In this document: one piece after another, positions 1 to 8,352 of the stretch
How the letters are laid out: the number at the start of each line of letters is the position of its first letter
How positions within the stretch are numbered: the stretch's first letter is position 1
NCBI GenBank assembly: GCA_964515905.1
Contig: CAZEWK010000086.1
Location: 124,001 to 188,000, forward strand
DNA from: GCA-2712985 sp964515905
GTDB taxonomy: Bacteria; Pseudomonadota; Alphaproteobacteria; UBA7887
Length of the DNA stretch: 64,000 bases
Reading direction: 5' to 3'
Program-made: the position numbers and the translations under genes
The notes under the pieces: generated by a model
Told to the model about the DNA's origin: nothing
Seen by the model: only the letters and a program-made list of their open reading frames with translations
The model's database searches: none

Positions 1-1
1 G

Positions 2-793
2 GGGCTAAATGAGACTCCTGGTGCCGGTGACGAAGTTGTTGTAGTTGAAAGCGAGGCCCGAGGGCGGGAAGTGACAGAGTATCGAGGAAAGGTAGTAAAA
101 GATCAGTTGGCGGTTGCCGGTCGCCGTGGGACCGTAGAGCAGATGTTTACGCAAATTGCGGAGGGCGAAGCGAGTGAAGTCCCACTCGTGGTAAAAGCGG
201 ATGTTCATGGTTCTTTAGAGGCAATTTTATCGAGCATAACTCAACTTGGTACAGACGAAGTAAAGGTGAAAATCTTATTATCTGGTGTGGGTGGGATAAA
301 TGAATCAGATATATCGTTGGCTGCGGCATCGGATGCATTTGCGGTAGGGTTTAATGTCCGTGCTGACGCACCTGCACGGGCATTGGCTCGCCGAGACGGG
401 GTTGATATTAAGTATTATTCGATAATATATGAGCTTCTTGAGGATATCGGAAACTTGATGTCGGGTTTGCTTGCTCCAACAATAGTGGAAAGTACTCTCG
501 GATATGCACGCGTGAAACAGGTTTTCACTATTTCTAAAATCGGAAAAATTGCTGGCTGTGAAATTACAGAAGGAATAGCGAAAACGGGAGCTAAGGTGCG
601 TCTTTTACGAGACAATTTAGTTCTTCATACTGGTCAAATGTCCACTTTAAGACGCCATAAGGACGATGTTCGAGAGGTAAAAGAAGGACTCGAATGTGGT
701 ATTGGATTAGAGAAATATCATGATATTAAAGAAGGAGACGTGCTAGAGCTTTTTGAGGCGAAGGAAGTAGCGCGTTCGATCTCTAAGGACTAA
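2..793 (+). CDS. infB: Translation initiation factor IF-2, C-terminal part (5' end outside window)
   Basis: The frame is open from base 2 and has no start in the window, so this is the last 263 codons of IF-2, the GTPase that places initiator tRNA on the ribosome. The GTP-binding domain lies upstream, off the window. What is visible matches domains III and IV: the VPLVVKADVHGSLEAI segment and the GVGGINESDISLA segment, then the ISKIGKIAGCEITEG and CGIGLEKYHDIKEGD segments of the fMet-tRNA binding barrel. The protein ends in the usual short acidic and basic tail. rbfA follows after 22 bases, the normal bacterial order for this ribosome-maturation operon. Identification is secure. Confidence 0.97.
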   Translation, partial: GLNETPGAGDEVVVVESEARGREVTEYRGKVVKDQLAVAGRRGTVEQMFTQIAEGEASEVPLVVKADVHGSLEAILSSITQLGTDEVKVKILLSGVGGINESDISLAAASDAFAVGFNVRADAPARALARRDGVDIKYYSIIYELLEDIGNLMSGLLAPTIVESTLGYARVKQVFTISKIGKIAGCEITEGIAKTGAKVRLLRDNLVLHTGQMSTLRRHKDDVREVKEGLECGIGLEKYHDIKEGDVLELFEAKEVARSISKD

Positions 794-815
794 TAAGAAA
801 TATAAGTTCGTCGTT

Positions 816-1253
816 ATGATACAACGCTTTTCATCGGATGACCGTTCTGATTTGTCAAAACAGCGCCAACTTCGTATTGGTGAATTATTACGTCATGAAC
901 TTTGTGATATTTTTCTCAGAGACAATTTACGGGATCCGCGCTTGGCTGGTAGTTCGATCACGATTTCAGAGGTCAGAGTTAGTCCGGACTTACGTTATGC
1001 TACGGCCTACGTTTCACTGTTTGGAAAAGGCAATATGGAGACCGTACTTAAAGGTTTAAAACGTGCCGCACCTTATTTGGGGAGGAGAGTAGCGAGCGCA
1101 GTAAAACTTCGCAATTCGCCCAAATTTGACTTCGTTGCTGATGCTTCTGTTGAGCAAGCGGTACGAATCGACGCTTTGTTGCGTCGCCCTGCGGTAACTA
1201 GAGATTTGTCGGGTCGAAAGGGACCGGGTAAAATATATGTGCCCGGGGAATAG
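816..1253 (+). CDS. rbfA: Ribosome-binding factor A
   Basis: This 145-residue protein is the KH-like factor that binds the 30S subunit and helps mature the 5' end of 16S rRNA, which matters in cold growth. The family core is plain: an RQLRIGELLRHEL helix near the N-terminus, DPRL, then VSPDLRYATAYVSLFG and the RVASAVKLRNSPKFDF block near residue 95-110. Length is at the upper end for the family because of a basic C-terminal extension. It sits between infB and truB, and its last 17 bases overlap the start of truB, so the two are probably translationally coupled. Confidence 0.95.
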   Translation: MIQRFSSDDRSDLSKQRQLRIGELLRHELCDIFLRDNLRDPRLAGSSITISEVRVSPDLRYATAYVSLFGKGNMETVLKGLKRAAPYLGRRVASAVKLRNSPKFDFVADASVEQAVRIDALLRRPAVTRDLSGRKGPGKIYVPGE

Positions 1254-2193
1254 TGGTGTAACCCCTTCCAAGAAAGGAAAGGTTCACTTACATGGATGGT
1301 TTGCTATCGATAAACCTATCGGTATGACATCCACTCAGGTCGTATCTCGGGTGCGACGGCTAACATCATCGTTTAAAGCAGGCCACGGCGGAACACTAGA
1401 TCCTCTAGCCTCAGGTATCTTACCGATTGCTCTCGGGGAAGCCACTAAAACGGTATCTTTTGTCGTGGACAGTAGAAAGCACTACCGCTTTACTATCAGG
1501 TGGGGACAGCGTCGTGATACCGATGATGCGGAAGGGAGAGTCGTAGAGCGAAGAGACTTGCGACCGAGCGCTGACGACATAAATAGAGCCCTACCCAAAT
1601 TCATCGGTAGGATTATGCAAAAACCTCCTAATTATTCTGCCGTTAAGGTAGGAGGGAAAAGAGCTTATGATTTAGCCCGACAGGCTAAACCACTCGATCT
1701 TAAGCCGCGTCCGATATTGATTGAACGTTTGCGTCTGATTGAGGTATTAGATGCTGATCACGCGTCTTTTGAGCTTGAATGTGGGAAAGGGGGATACGTC
1801 AGGGCGTTGGCTCGGGACCTTGCCGCTGAGTTGGGGACAGCAGGGTATGTTTCGGCACTGCGTCGCACAAAGGTTGGGCCGTTTACCATGGATAAAGCGA
1901 TTTCACTTGCCGAATTGGAAGCGCTCAACGATAGTGCGTCCTTTAGTGGTCGTTTGTTGCCTCTGATTGAAGGTTTGGCCGGTGTTCCAAACTTAGTGAT
2001 AGATGCAGAACAGGCTGGGCGTTTGCGAAATGGGCAAGGTGTTCCCTTGGCGAATAGGTCGGTTTCCAGGGATGGACTTGATTTAGCGGAAACAGCGGTT
2101 TTATGTGCGGTATTGGGCACACGACCGGTGGCTTTGGTAAGGTTTCAAAAGGGAAAGATTTGCCCGGCTCGGGTTTTTAATTACTCCCATTAA
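1237..2193 (+). CDS. truB: tRNA pseudouridine(55) synthase
   Basis: TruB converts U55 in the T-loop of tRNAs to pseudouridine. The catalytic motif GGTLDPLASG is present with the nucleophilic Asp at about residue 55, followed by LPIALGEATK. The KPPNYSAVKVGGKRAY segment and the C-terminal ECGKGGYVRALARDL segment are also typical. The protein has 318 residues, normal for the family. The only good start in frame is a GTG at 1237, inside the end of rbfA. No ATG lies between it and the conserved core. The gene continues the infB-rbfA-truB-rpsO operon. Confidence 0.95.
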   Translation: MCPGNSGVTPSKKGKVHLHGWFAIDKPIGMTSTQVVSRVRRLTSSFKAGHGGTLDPLASGILPIALGEATKTVSFVVDSRKHYRFTIRWGQRRDTDDAEGRVVERRDLRPSADDINRALPKFIGRIMQKPPNYSAVKVGGKRAYDLARQAKPLDLKPRPILIERLRLIEVLDADHASFELECGKGGYVRALARDLAAELGTAGYVSALRRTKVGPFTMDKAISLAELEALNDSASFSGRLLPLIEGLAGVPNLVIDAEQAGRLRNGQGVPLANRSVSRDGLDLAETAVLCAVLGTRPVALVRFQKGKICPARVFNYSH

Positions 2194-2228
2194 GAAATAT
2201 TGGTTGGAAGAGGAGCTAAGACAAAAAT

Positions 2229-2498
2229 ATGTCGATTACCGGCGAGCGGAAAATTGAATTGATAGGTGAATTTGCGCAGTCGTCAGATGATACTGGATCA
2301 CCTGAGGTTCAGGTGGCGGTTCTTACTGAACGTATCAGTAATCTGACGGAACACTTTAAACTGCATAAAAAAGACGTCCATTCGCGACGAGGTTTATTGA
2401 TGATGGTCAGTAGGCGCAGACGTTTGCTGGATTATTTAAAAAGTAAAGACAATGCCCGTTATCAGAAATTGATAGAACGACTTAATCTTCGTCGTTAA
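2229..2498 (+). CDS. rpsO: 30S ribosomal protein S15
   Basis: This 89-residue protein is S15, a primary 16S rRNA binder of the platform. Recognised by the GSPEVQVAVLTERI segment, NLTEHFKLHKKDVHSRRGLL, and the C-terminal RRRRLLDYLK and LIERLNLRR motifs. The length is exactly that of the family. A GGAG ribosome binding site lies upstream at about 2211. rpsO and pnp are neighbours in almost all bacteria, and their processing is linked in E. coli. Confidence 0.97.
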   Translation: MSITGERKIELIGEFAQSSDDTGSPEVQVAVLTERISNLTEHFKLHKKDVHSRRGLLMMVSRRRRLLDYLKSKDNARYQKLIERLNLRR

Positions 2499-2800
2499 CG
2501 GAATTAATTTATGGTTGGAAAAATTGGTGCAGATATCTTTAGGATCTTTGCCCAACAAGTCGCCCTGGGCATCTAAGTTTATTAAAGTTCCCAATTTAGT
2601 TGGCCTAATAAATCGATTATTTTCCACAGAGATGTGGCAGCAAAACTATCTATGTCGGAACTTTCGATCTAATTTTTCTGGTACAGGGAAGTTCAGTTGT
2701 TATGTATTCGGCTTGTGTTAACAAAATATACGGAGTGCAAGTGATTGTCGGCCGGTTATCGAAACGGGCGTCAAAAGGTTTGATTTGGAAGGAATAAAAT
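2499..2800 (+). other. rpsO-pnp intergenic region (302 bases), no gene supported
   Basis: No credible gene is seen. A 68-codon open frame at 2515-2721 has no recognisable protein signature. In E. coli the same gap holds the RNase III hairpin through which PNPase controls its own mRNA. Here I see one modest inverted repeat, TGCCCA at 2549-2554 with TGGGCA at 2566-2571, which could form a 6-bp hairpin. A GGAAGGA ribosome binding site for pnp sits just before 2801. Confidence 0.5.
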
Positions 2801-4927
2801 ATGTTCGATATTCATCGGAAAGAAATTGACTGGGGTGGTAGACGATTGGTTCTGGAGACGGGTAGAATTGCGCGACAGGCCGATGGGGCTGTTATTGCTA
2901 CCTATGGTGAGACAGCGGTTCTATGTACGGCTGTCGCACAAAGGGCGCCTAAAGCAGGCGTTGATTTTTTCCCTCTAACGGTGAATTACCAGGAAAAGAC
3001 GTTTGCGGCAGGGAAAATTCCAGGTGGTTTTTTTAAAAGGGAGGGTCGTCCCAACGAAAAAGAGACCCTAACATCGCGTCTAATTGATCGACCAATTAGA
3101 CCAATGTTTGCTGACGGGTTTCGAAATGAAACTCAAGTGATCTGCACGGTTCTTTCACATGATTTGGAAAATGATCCAGATATTGTAGCAATGATCGGGG
3201 CGTCGGCTGCGTTAACAATTTCTGGTATTCCGTTTCTCGGTCCCATTGCGGGCATTCGAGTGGGCTACATCGAAAACGAGTATGTCATTAATCCATTACC
3301 GGATCAGTTGTTGAAAACGACACTTGATCTAGTGGTTGCTGGAACTGGCGATGCGGTTCTGATGGTAGAGTCAGAGGCTGAGGAGTTATCAGAGGAAGTA
3401 ATGCTAGGTGCAGTGACATTCGGTCACGAGCATATGGCGCCTGTAATACAGACCATAATTGAATTTGCAGAAGTTTGCGCCAAAGAGCCTTGGGAGTTGA
3501 CTGAAGTAGATCCGCCGGACGATAGCGCTAAGGAATTGGTGCAGTCCTGTGAAGGGGATATACGGGAGGCATATTCCGAACGTGTGAAACAATTGAGAGT
3601 GGAGAAATTAGATAAATTACACACCCATATATCAGCAGTTGCAGCTGAAAAAGAACTAGACGAGGCTGCTGTTCAAGGCGGATTTAAGAAATTAGAAAAG
3701 GATATTGTACGTGGCCAAGTTTTATCAACTGGTCTACGAATTGATGGACGTGATACGACGATGGTGCGTCCCATAAACTCTGACATCGGAATTTTGCCCC
3801 AGACGCACGGGTCAGCCTTGTTTACTCGTGGTGAGACACAGGCCTTAGTGGTGACAACTTTGGGTACTGGGCAAGATGAACAAATAATAGATGCACTGGA
3901 GGGAGAGTACCGGGAGCATTTTATGCTGCATTATAACTTTCCGCCGTATTCTGTCGGGGAGGCTTCTTTCCTGCGTTCTCCTGGCCGACGAGAGATTGGG
4001 CATGGAAAGCTAGCTTGGAGAGCTGTCCGTCCGCTTTTGCCGAAAAAGGATGATTTCCCCTATACCATTCGGGTGGTATCCGAGATCACAGAGTCTAATG
4101 GGTCATCGTCCATGGCTACAGTATGTGGAACCTCACTTTCCTTAATGGATGCTGGCGTGCCGATAATTCGGCCGGTGGCGGGTATTGCGATGGGGCTTAT
4201 AAAGGAAGCAGATGAATACGTAGTGCTCAGTGATATCCTAGGCGATGAAGATCAACTTGGAGATATGGATTTCAAAGTGGCCGGGACGGAAGAAGGAGTC
4301 ACATCCTTGCAGATGGATATCAAAATCACTGGCATTACTAAAGAAATAATGGCGACCGCGCTTGCACAGGCAAGGGAGGGGCGTCTTCACATACTTGCGG
4401 AAATGTCAAAGGCAATCGGTAGTTCTCGTGAAACTGTTAACGAACATGCACCAAGAATTACTACTATCACAGTGCCTAAAGATAAAATTCGCGACATCAT
4501 TGGGACAGGCGGCAAGGTTATACGTGAAATCACTGAAGAAACAGGAACAAAAATAGACATTGATGATGATGGGAACGTCAAGGTTGCGGCCACAACTTCT
4601 ACTGCTAGCGATGCTGCGTTGAATTGGATCAAAGATATCGTTGCGGAACCCGAGGTTGGTGTTATTTATGATGGAACTGTCGTAAAGACGGTCGATTTTG
4701 GGGCATTCGTCAATTTTATCGGCAACCGCGATGGGCTGGTTCATATTAGTGAACTTGCCCCCCGTCGTGTTCCATCAGTTGCTGACGTGGTGCAAGAGGG
4801 CGACAGCGTAAAAGTAAAGGTTTTGTCAGTTGATGACCGAGGAAAAGTGAGGCTCAGTATGAAGTCGGTGGATCAGGAGACAGGTATGCCTATTGAGGAT
4901 TCAAATAAAGATCAATTGGCCGATTAG
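2801..4927 (+). CDS. pnp: Polyribonucleotide nucleotidyltransferase (PNPase)
   Basis: PNPase degrades RNA 3' to 5' by phosphorolysis and is a trimeric core of the degradosome. The 708-residue protein has the full layout: a first RNase PH domain with GKIPGGFFKREGRP and LTSRLIDRPIRPMF, an all-helical linker, a second RNase PH domain with the FMLHYNFPPYSVGE and SPGRREIGHGKLA motifs and SDILGDEDQLGDMDFKVAG, a KH domain near residues 553-612 with the IIGTGGKVIREI loop, and a C-terminal S1 domain with VDFGAFVNFIGNRDGLVHIS. All are intact. A 150-base gap follows before fabA. Confidence 0.98.
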   Translation: MFDIHRKEIDWGGRRLVLETGRIARQADGAVIATYGETAVLCTAVAQRAPKAGVDFFPLTVNYQEKTFAAGKIPGGFFKREGRPNEKETLTSRLIDRPIRPMFADGFRNETQVICTVLSHDLENDPDIVAMIGASAALTISGIPFLGPIAGIRVGYIENEYVINPLPDQLLKTTLDLVVAGTGDAVLMVESEAEELSEEVMLGAVTFGHEHMAPVIQTIIEFAEVCAKEPWELTEVDPPDDSAKELVQSCEGDIREAYSERVKQLRVEKLDKLHTHISAVAAEKELDEAAVQGGFKKLEKDIVRGQVLSTGLRIDGRDTTMVRPINSDIGILPQTHGSALFTRGETQALVVTTLGTGQDEQIIDALEGEYREHFMLHYNFPPYSVGEASFLRSPGRREIGHGKLAWRAVRPLLPKKDDFPYTIRVVSEITESNGSSSMATVCGTSLSLMDAGVPIIRPVAGIAMGLIKEADEYVVLSDILGDEDQLGDMDFKVAGTEEGVTSLQMDIKITGITKEIMATALAQAREGRLHILAEMSKAIGSSRETVNEHAPRITTITVPKDKIRDIIGTGGKVIREITEETGTKIDIDDDGNVKVAATTSTASDAALNWIKDIVAEPEVGVIYDGTVVKTVDFGAFVNFIGNRDGLVHISELAPRRVPSVADVVQEGDSVKVKVLSVDDRGKVRLSMKSVDQETGMPIEDSNKDQLAD

Positions 4928-5100
4928 GGTGTCCTAGGACAAGAATCGACAATTTTAGTTCTGTTTTTTAATAAGTTTCGATTGTTTATAAATCTAGCAT
5001 TCTACGGTATCTTACTCTGTGAGTATATATGTTGCTGCCTTTTGGCACTAGTCATTGATCTCAATTTGAGTGAGTGCCTGGAATTGGAGTCTTGTGGTTC

Positions 5101-5658
5101 GTGAGTGCTGAAAACAAAATAGAAGAAGAACGTGCTACTGATTGGAAGAAGTCGTGCTACGAACGCTCGGATCTTATACGGTGCGGACATGGAGAATTAT
5201 TTGGGCGTGGGAACGCTCAGTTGCCCCTACCGCCGATGTTGATGTTTGATAGAATAGTGAAAATAATGTCCGATGGGGGTGAGCACGGAAAAGGGCTAGT
5301 AATAGCGGAGATGGACATAAATAAAGATCTTTGGTTCTACGGGTGTCATTTTAAAGGTGACCCAGTTATGCCCGGGTGCCTCGGAGTTGATGCGCTTTGG
5401 CAAATGTTAGGTTTCTTCTTAGGGTGGCTTGGATTGCCGGGTCCAGGACGAGCATTATCAGTTGCTGAGGTTAAATTTGCTGGGGAGGTGAAGCCCGGGG
5501 GAGAGATACTTCGGTATCATGTGGATGTGAGAAAAGTAATTAAACGTGGTTTTGCGCTGGCGATTGCAGATGGATACGCCGAGCTCGATGGTGAGCGCGT
5601 TTACACTGCAAATGGACTGCGTGTGGGCCTATTTCCTTCAAACAACAAAGCTGGGTGA
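5101..5658 (+). CDS. fabA: 3-hydroxyacyl-[ACP] dehydratase/isomerase FabA
   Basis: FabA dehydrates 3-hydroxydecanoyl-ACP and isomerises trans-2 to cis-3-decenoyl-ACP, the branch point of anaerobic unsaturated fatty acid synthesis. The catalytic pair is visible in FYGCHFKGDPVMPGCLGVDA: His about residue 83 and Asp about 97, with the usual 14-residue spacing. Conserved PLPPMLMFDR and YTANGLRVGLF segments also match. I chose GTG 5101 (185 residues) because a GGAG lies 11 bases upstream and the family is about 172 residues; a GTG at 5074 would add nine residues. The stop overlaps the GTG of fabB, so the pair is coupled. The FabA/FabB pairing argues for isomerase activity, not just FabZ-like dehydration. 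Confidence 0.95.
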   Translation: MSAENKIEEERATDWKKSCYERSDLIRCGHGELFGRGNAQLPLPPMLMFDRIVKIMSDGGEHGKGLVIAEMDINKDLWFYGCHFKGDPVMPGCLGVDALWQMLGFFLGWLGLPGPGRALSVAEVKFAGEVKPGGEILRYHVDVRKVIKRGFALAIADGYAELDGERVYTANGLRVGLFPSNNKAG

Positions 5659-6893
5659 TAAGAGTGGTTAATTCCCGCCGCGTTGTTGTTACTGGTCTTG
5701 GCATAGTTTCGCCCATTGGCTCCGATGCGATAGAGGTGACGAGTAGTTTACGTGAAGGTCGGTCGGGAATTGTTTATTGTGATACCTATGAAGAAATGGG
5801 ATTTCGTTCCCATGTTCATGGCCTTCCCAATGTAGATTTTGATAATCATATTGACCGTAAGCTGCGTCGATTTATGGGAGACGGAGCGGCTTATAACTAT
5901 ATTGCGATGGCACAAGCTATAGAAGATTCAGGCCTCGACGAAAAAGAAGTTCGGGGTGAGCGAACAGGACTAGTAATGGGGTCAGGTGGACCATCTACTT
6001 CTGCCCAGGTTGAAGCTGCTAAAATTGCCAAAGAAAAAAGTCCTAAACGTGTTGGTCCTTATGCTGTGCCAAAAGCTATGTGTTCCACTCTTTCTGCAAA
6101 TATGTCGACAGCATTTAAAATGCGTGGGCTGAGCTATTCGATTAGTTCTGCCTGTTCGACAAGTGCACATTGTATAGGTAATGGATCGGAACTTATTCAA
6201 ATGGGGAAGCAGGATATTGTCTTTGCAGGTGGTGCTGAAGAGCTTCACTGGACCCTCACAGTCTTGTTTGATGCGATGGGCGCACTATCCTCGAAATTCA
6301 ATAATACTCCGGATAAGGCTTCACGTGCTTATGATTTAAACCGTGATGGCTTTGTAATTGCTGGTGGATCAGGGGTTGTGGTGCTTGAAGAGATGCAGCG
6401 GGCCCAGGCGCGAGGTGCGAAAATATATGGTGAGCTGGTCGGCTATGGTGCCACTTCAGACGGTGTTGATATGGTTGCACCGTCTGGTGAGGGAGCGGAG
6501 CGTTGCATGAGGATGGCCAAGGCCGTCGCAACTGATCGAAAGATTGATTATATTAACACGCATGGCACTTCCACACCCGTTGGCGATATTATTGAGCTAA
6601 ACGCTATAAAAGAAGTCTTTGGTAGTCGTTGTCCTCTTGTGTCTTCAACCAAATCTCTGACGGGTCATTCACAGGGAGCTACTGGGGCACACGAGGCTAT
6701 TTATTCCTTGCTAATGCTTCAGAATGATTTTGTTGCCGCTTCCGCGAATATCGAGGATTTGGATCCAGGGGCCACTGATATTGATATCGTCACTAAACGG
6801 ATTGACAATGCTGGTCTCAGCACCGTGATGTCGAATAGTTTTGGTTTTGGCGGGACCAATGTGTCGTTGGTATTTGCCAGGACTATTCGTTGA
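5655..6893 (+). CDS. fabB: 3-oxoacyl-[ACP] synthase I (beta-ketoacyl-ACP synthase FabB)
   Basis: FabB elongates the cis-3-decenoyl-ACP made by FabA, so the two genes together give monounsaturated fatty acids. The Cys-His-His triad of the condensing enzyme is present: SSACSTSAHC with Cys about 167, NTHGTSTPVGD with His about 303, and TKSLTGHSQGATGAHE with Lys about 333 and His about 338. The glycine-rich NSFGFGGTNVSLVF motif closes the protein. Length 412 fits. The GTG at 5655 overlaps the fabA stop; a second GTG at 5664 is also possible and would place the Cys at 164, close to the E. coli numbering. Confidence 0.96.
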   Translation: MIRVVNSRRVVVTGLGIVSPIGSDAIEVTSSLREGRSGIVYCDTYEEMGFRSHVHGLPNVDFDNHIDRKLRRFMGDGAAYNYIAMAQAIEDSGLDEKEVRGERTGLVMGSGGPSTSAQVEAAKIAKEKSPKRVGPYAVPKAMCSTLSANMSTAFKMRGLSYSISSACSTSAHCIGNGSELIQMGKQDIVFAGGAEELHWTLTVLFDAMGALSSKFNNTPDKASRAYDLNRDGFVIAGGSGVVVLEEMQRAQARGAKIYGELVGYGATSDGVDMVAPSGEGAERCMRMAKAVATDRKIDYINTHGTSTPVGDIIELNAIKEVFGSRCPLVSSTKSLTGHSQGATGAHEAIYSLLMLQNDFVAASANIEDLDPGATDIDIVTKRIDNAGLSTVMSNSFGFGGTNVSLVFARTIR

Positions 6894-6923
6894 TATTTGG
6901 TACTAGCGTAGCAGCGCCTCATA

Positions 6924-7712
6924 ATGTCTGCAGAGACTTTGCTTGGTGGTAAAAAGGGCCTCATTATGGGGGTCGCGAATGAACGTTCCATAGCGTGGAT
7001 CGTTGCCGAGGCTGCAAAGCAGCAAGGCGCAGAGTTAGCATTTACCTTTCAAAACGATTTGGTTGCTCGTCGAGTACGGCCTTTGGCTGAAGCGGTGGGT
7101 TCGGATCTCTTATTTCCTTGCGATGTTGGATCTGAGGAGCAAATCGATTCAGTTTTTAATAATCTAGCAAAGTGCTGGGGTAACCTCGATTTCGTGGTCC
7201 ATGCGATTGCGTATTCAGACCGAGAAGAACTGAAGGGAAGGTATGTCGATACCAGCAAGAACAACATGGTTAACAGTCTTATGGTCTCGTGTTATTCATT
7301 TACTGCCATTGCCCGCAGGGCCGCGGTTTTGGCAAATCGTGGGGCTAGCTTGCTTACATTTACTTTTTCTGGAGCCCGGCGAGTGGTGCCGAGTTACAAT
7401 GTAATGGGAGTGGCAAAAGCCGCTCTAGAAACAAGTGTCAAATACCTGGCGGCGGACCTTGGGAGAGAGGAAATCAGGGTGAATGCAATTTCTTCGGGAC
7501 CTATGCGCACGCTATCCGGAGCCGCAATTGGTTCTGGGAGGGCCATCTACCGCTGGGCACGTAAAAACTCAGCCCTCGGGGTCGATCTCAAGAATGATGA
7601 CGTTGCCAACGCCAGCCTATACTTGCTGAGTGATTTGTCTCGAGGAGTTACAGGGGAAATCCACTACGTGGACAACGGAAATAATATTATAGGAATTTCT
7701 CCCCGAAAATAA
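6924..7712 (+). CDS. fabI: Enoyl-[ACP] reductase (NADH), FabI
   Basis: FabI does the last reduction in each round of fatty acid elongation. It is an atypical short-chain dehydrogenase: MGVANERSIAW at the nucleotide-binding end and the Tyr-(x6)-Lys pair in PSYNVMGVAKAALE, Tyr about 158 and Lys about 165. NAISSGPMRTL and YLLSDLSRGVTGEI also match. The second conserved Tyr of the active site (Tyr146 of E. coli FabI) is Phe here, in the segment LTFTFSGARR. The region after NAISSGP is divergent from E. coli and resembles rhizobial FabI. It follows fabB by 30 bases, and the fabA-fabB-fabI order next to pnp is familiar from alphaproteobacteria. Confidence 0.93.
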   Translation: MSAETLLGGKKGLIMGVANERSIAWIVAEAAKQQGAELAFTFQNDLVARRVRPLAEAVGSDLLFPCDVGSEEQIDSVFNNLAKCWGNLDFVVHAIAYSDREELKGRYVDTSKNNMVNSLMVSCYSFTAIARRAAVLANRGASLLTFTFSGARRVVPSYNVMGVAKAALETSVKYLAADLGREEIRVNAISSGPMRTLSGAAIGSGRAIYRWARKNSALGVDLKNDDVANASLYLLSDLSRGVTGEIHYVDNGNNIIGISPRK

Positions 7713-7763
7713 GCAAAACAGGGGGAAATCTTGTAATTACTTGCCGTTAATTTGTGGTTTCAA

Positions 7764-7790
7764 TGGACACGTGAGCTAGTGTTGTATAAT
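7764..7790 (+). promoter_or_regulatory. Candidate sigma-70-type promoter for the rubrerythrin operon
   Basis: A perfect TATAAT at 7785-7790 is preceded by TGGACA at 7764-7769 (one mismatch to TTGACA), with a 15-base spacer, slightly short. It lies 75 bases before the rubrerythrin ATG, which has a good AGGAG ribosome binding site at about 7852. The 152-base gap after fabI gives room for independent transcription of the cassette. Confidence 0.45.
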
Positions 7791-7864
7791 TTGCTGCCGT
7801 GATTTTAATAGTATTGCTAAAGTTATAGCGATTTTTTTGATGTGACCCAATAGGAGTTGCCATA

Positions 7865-8281
7865 ATGAGTTTGTCCGGGACCAAAACCGAGCAGAATTTG
7901 AAAGATGCCTTTGCAGGGGAATCTCAAGCTAACAGGCGATATTTGTTTTTTGCTCAAAAAGCTGATGTTGAAGGATACAATGATGTGTCGGCAGTCTTCC
8001 GATCAACGGCGGAAGGAGAAACGGGGCACGCGTTTGGCCATCTTGAGTTCCTAACTGAAACTGGAGATCCAGCGACGGGCCAGCCCATAGGAACGACAGC
8101 TGATAATTTAAAAGCGGCCGTGGCTGGTGAGACTCATGAGTATACTGATATGTATCCGGGCATGGCCAAGACAGCCCGTGAAGAGGGTTTTGATGAAGTG
8201 GCGGATTGGTTTGAAACCTTAGCCAAGGCAGAAAAATCCCATGCTGGTCGTTTTCAAAAGGCCTATGATTCCATAGGTTAA
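7865..8281 (+). CDS. Rubrerythrin, diiron domain only (no rubredoxin domain)
   Basis: Rubrerythrins are non-haem diiron proteins that reduce hydrogen peroxide. This 138-residue protein has the ferritin-like four-helix bundle with all expected ligands: Glu in AGESQANRRY, ExxH in AEGETGHAFGH, paired Glu in VAGETHEYTDMYP, and ExxH in KAEKSHAGRF. The C-terminal CxxC rubredoxin domain found in classical rubrerythrin is absent, so an outside electron donor is needed. The next gene encodes an iron-sulphur protein and is the obvious candidate; that pairing is inference. Codon use is like its neighbours. Confidence 0.93.
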   Translation: MSLSGTKTEQNLKDAFAGESQANRRYLFFAQKADVEGYNDVSAVFRSTAEGETGHAFGHLEFLTETGDPATGQPIGTTADNLKAAVAGETHEYTDMYPGMAKTAREEGFDEVADWFETLAKAEKSHAGRFQKAYDSIG

Positions 8282-8352
8282 AGTGGTCCAGGTGCAAGGC
8301 AAAAAGCCTTGGCTTGGCTACATATCGAGTTCGATCCACAGAGGATTTCTTA

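Noticed and set aside
2515..2721. 68-codon open frame between rpsO and pnp
   Set aside because: No family signature, odd composition, and the region is a known non-coding regulatory gap in other bacteria.
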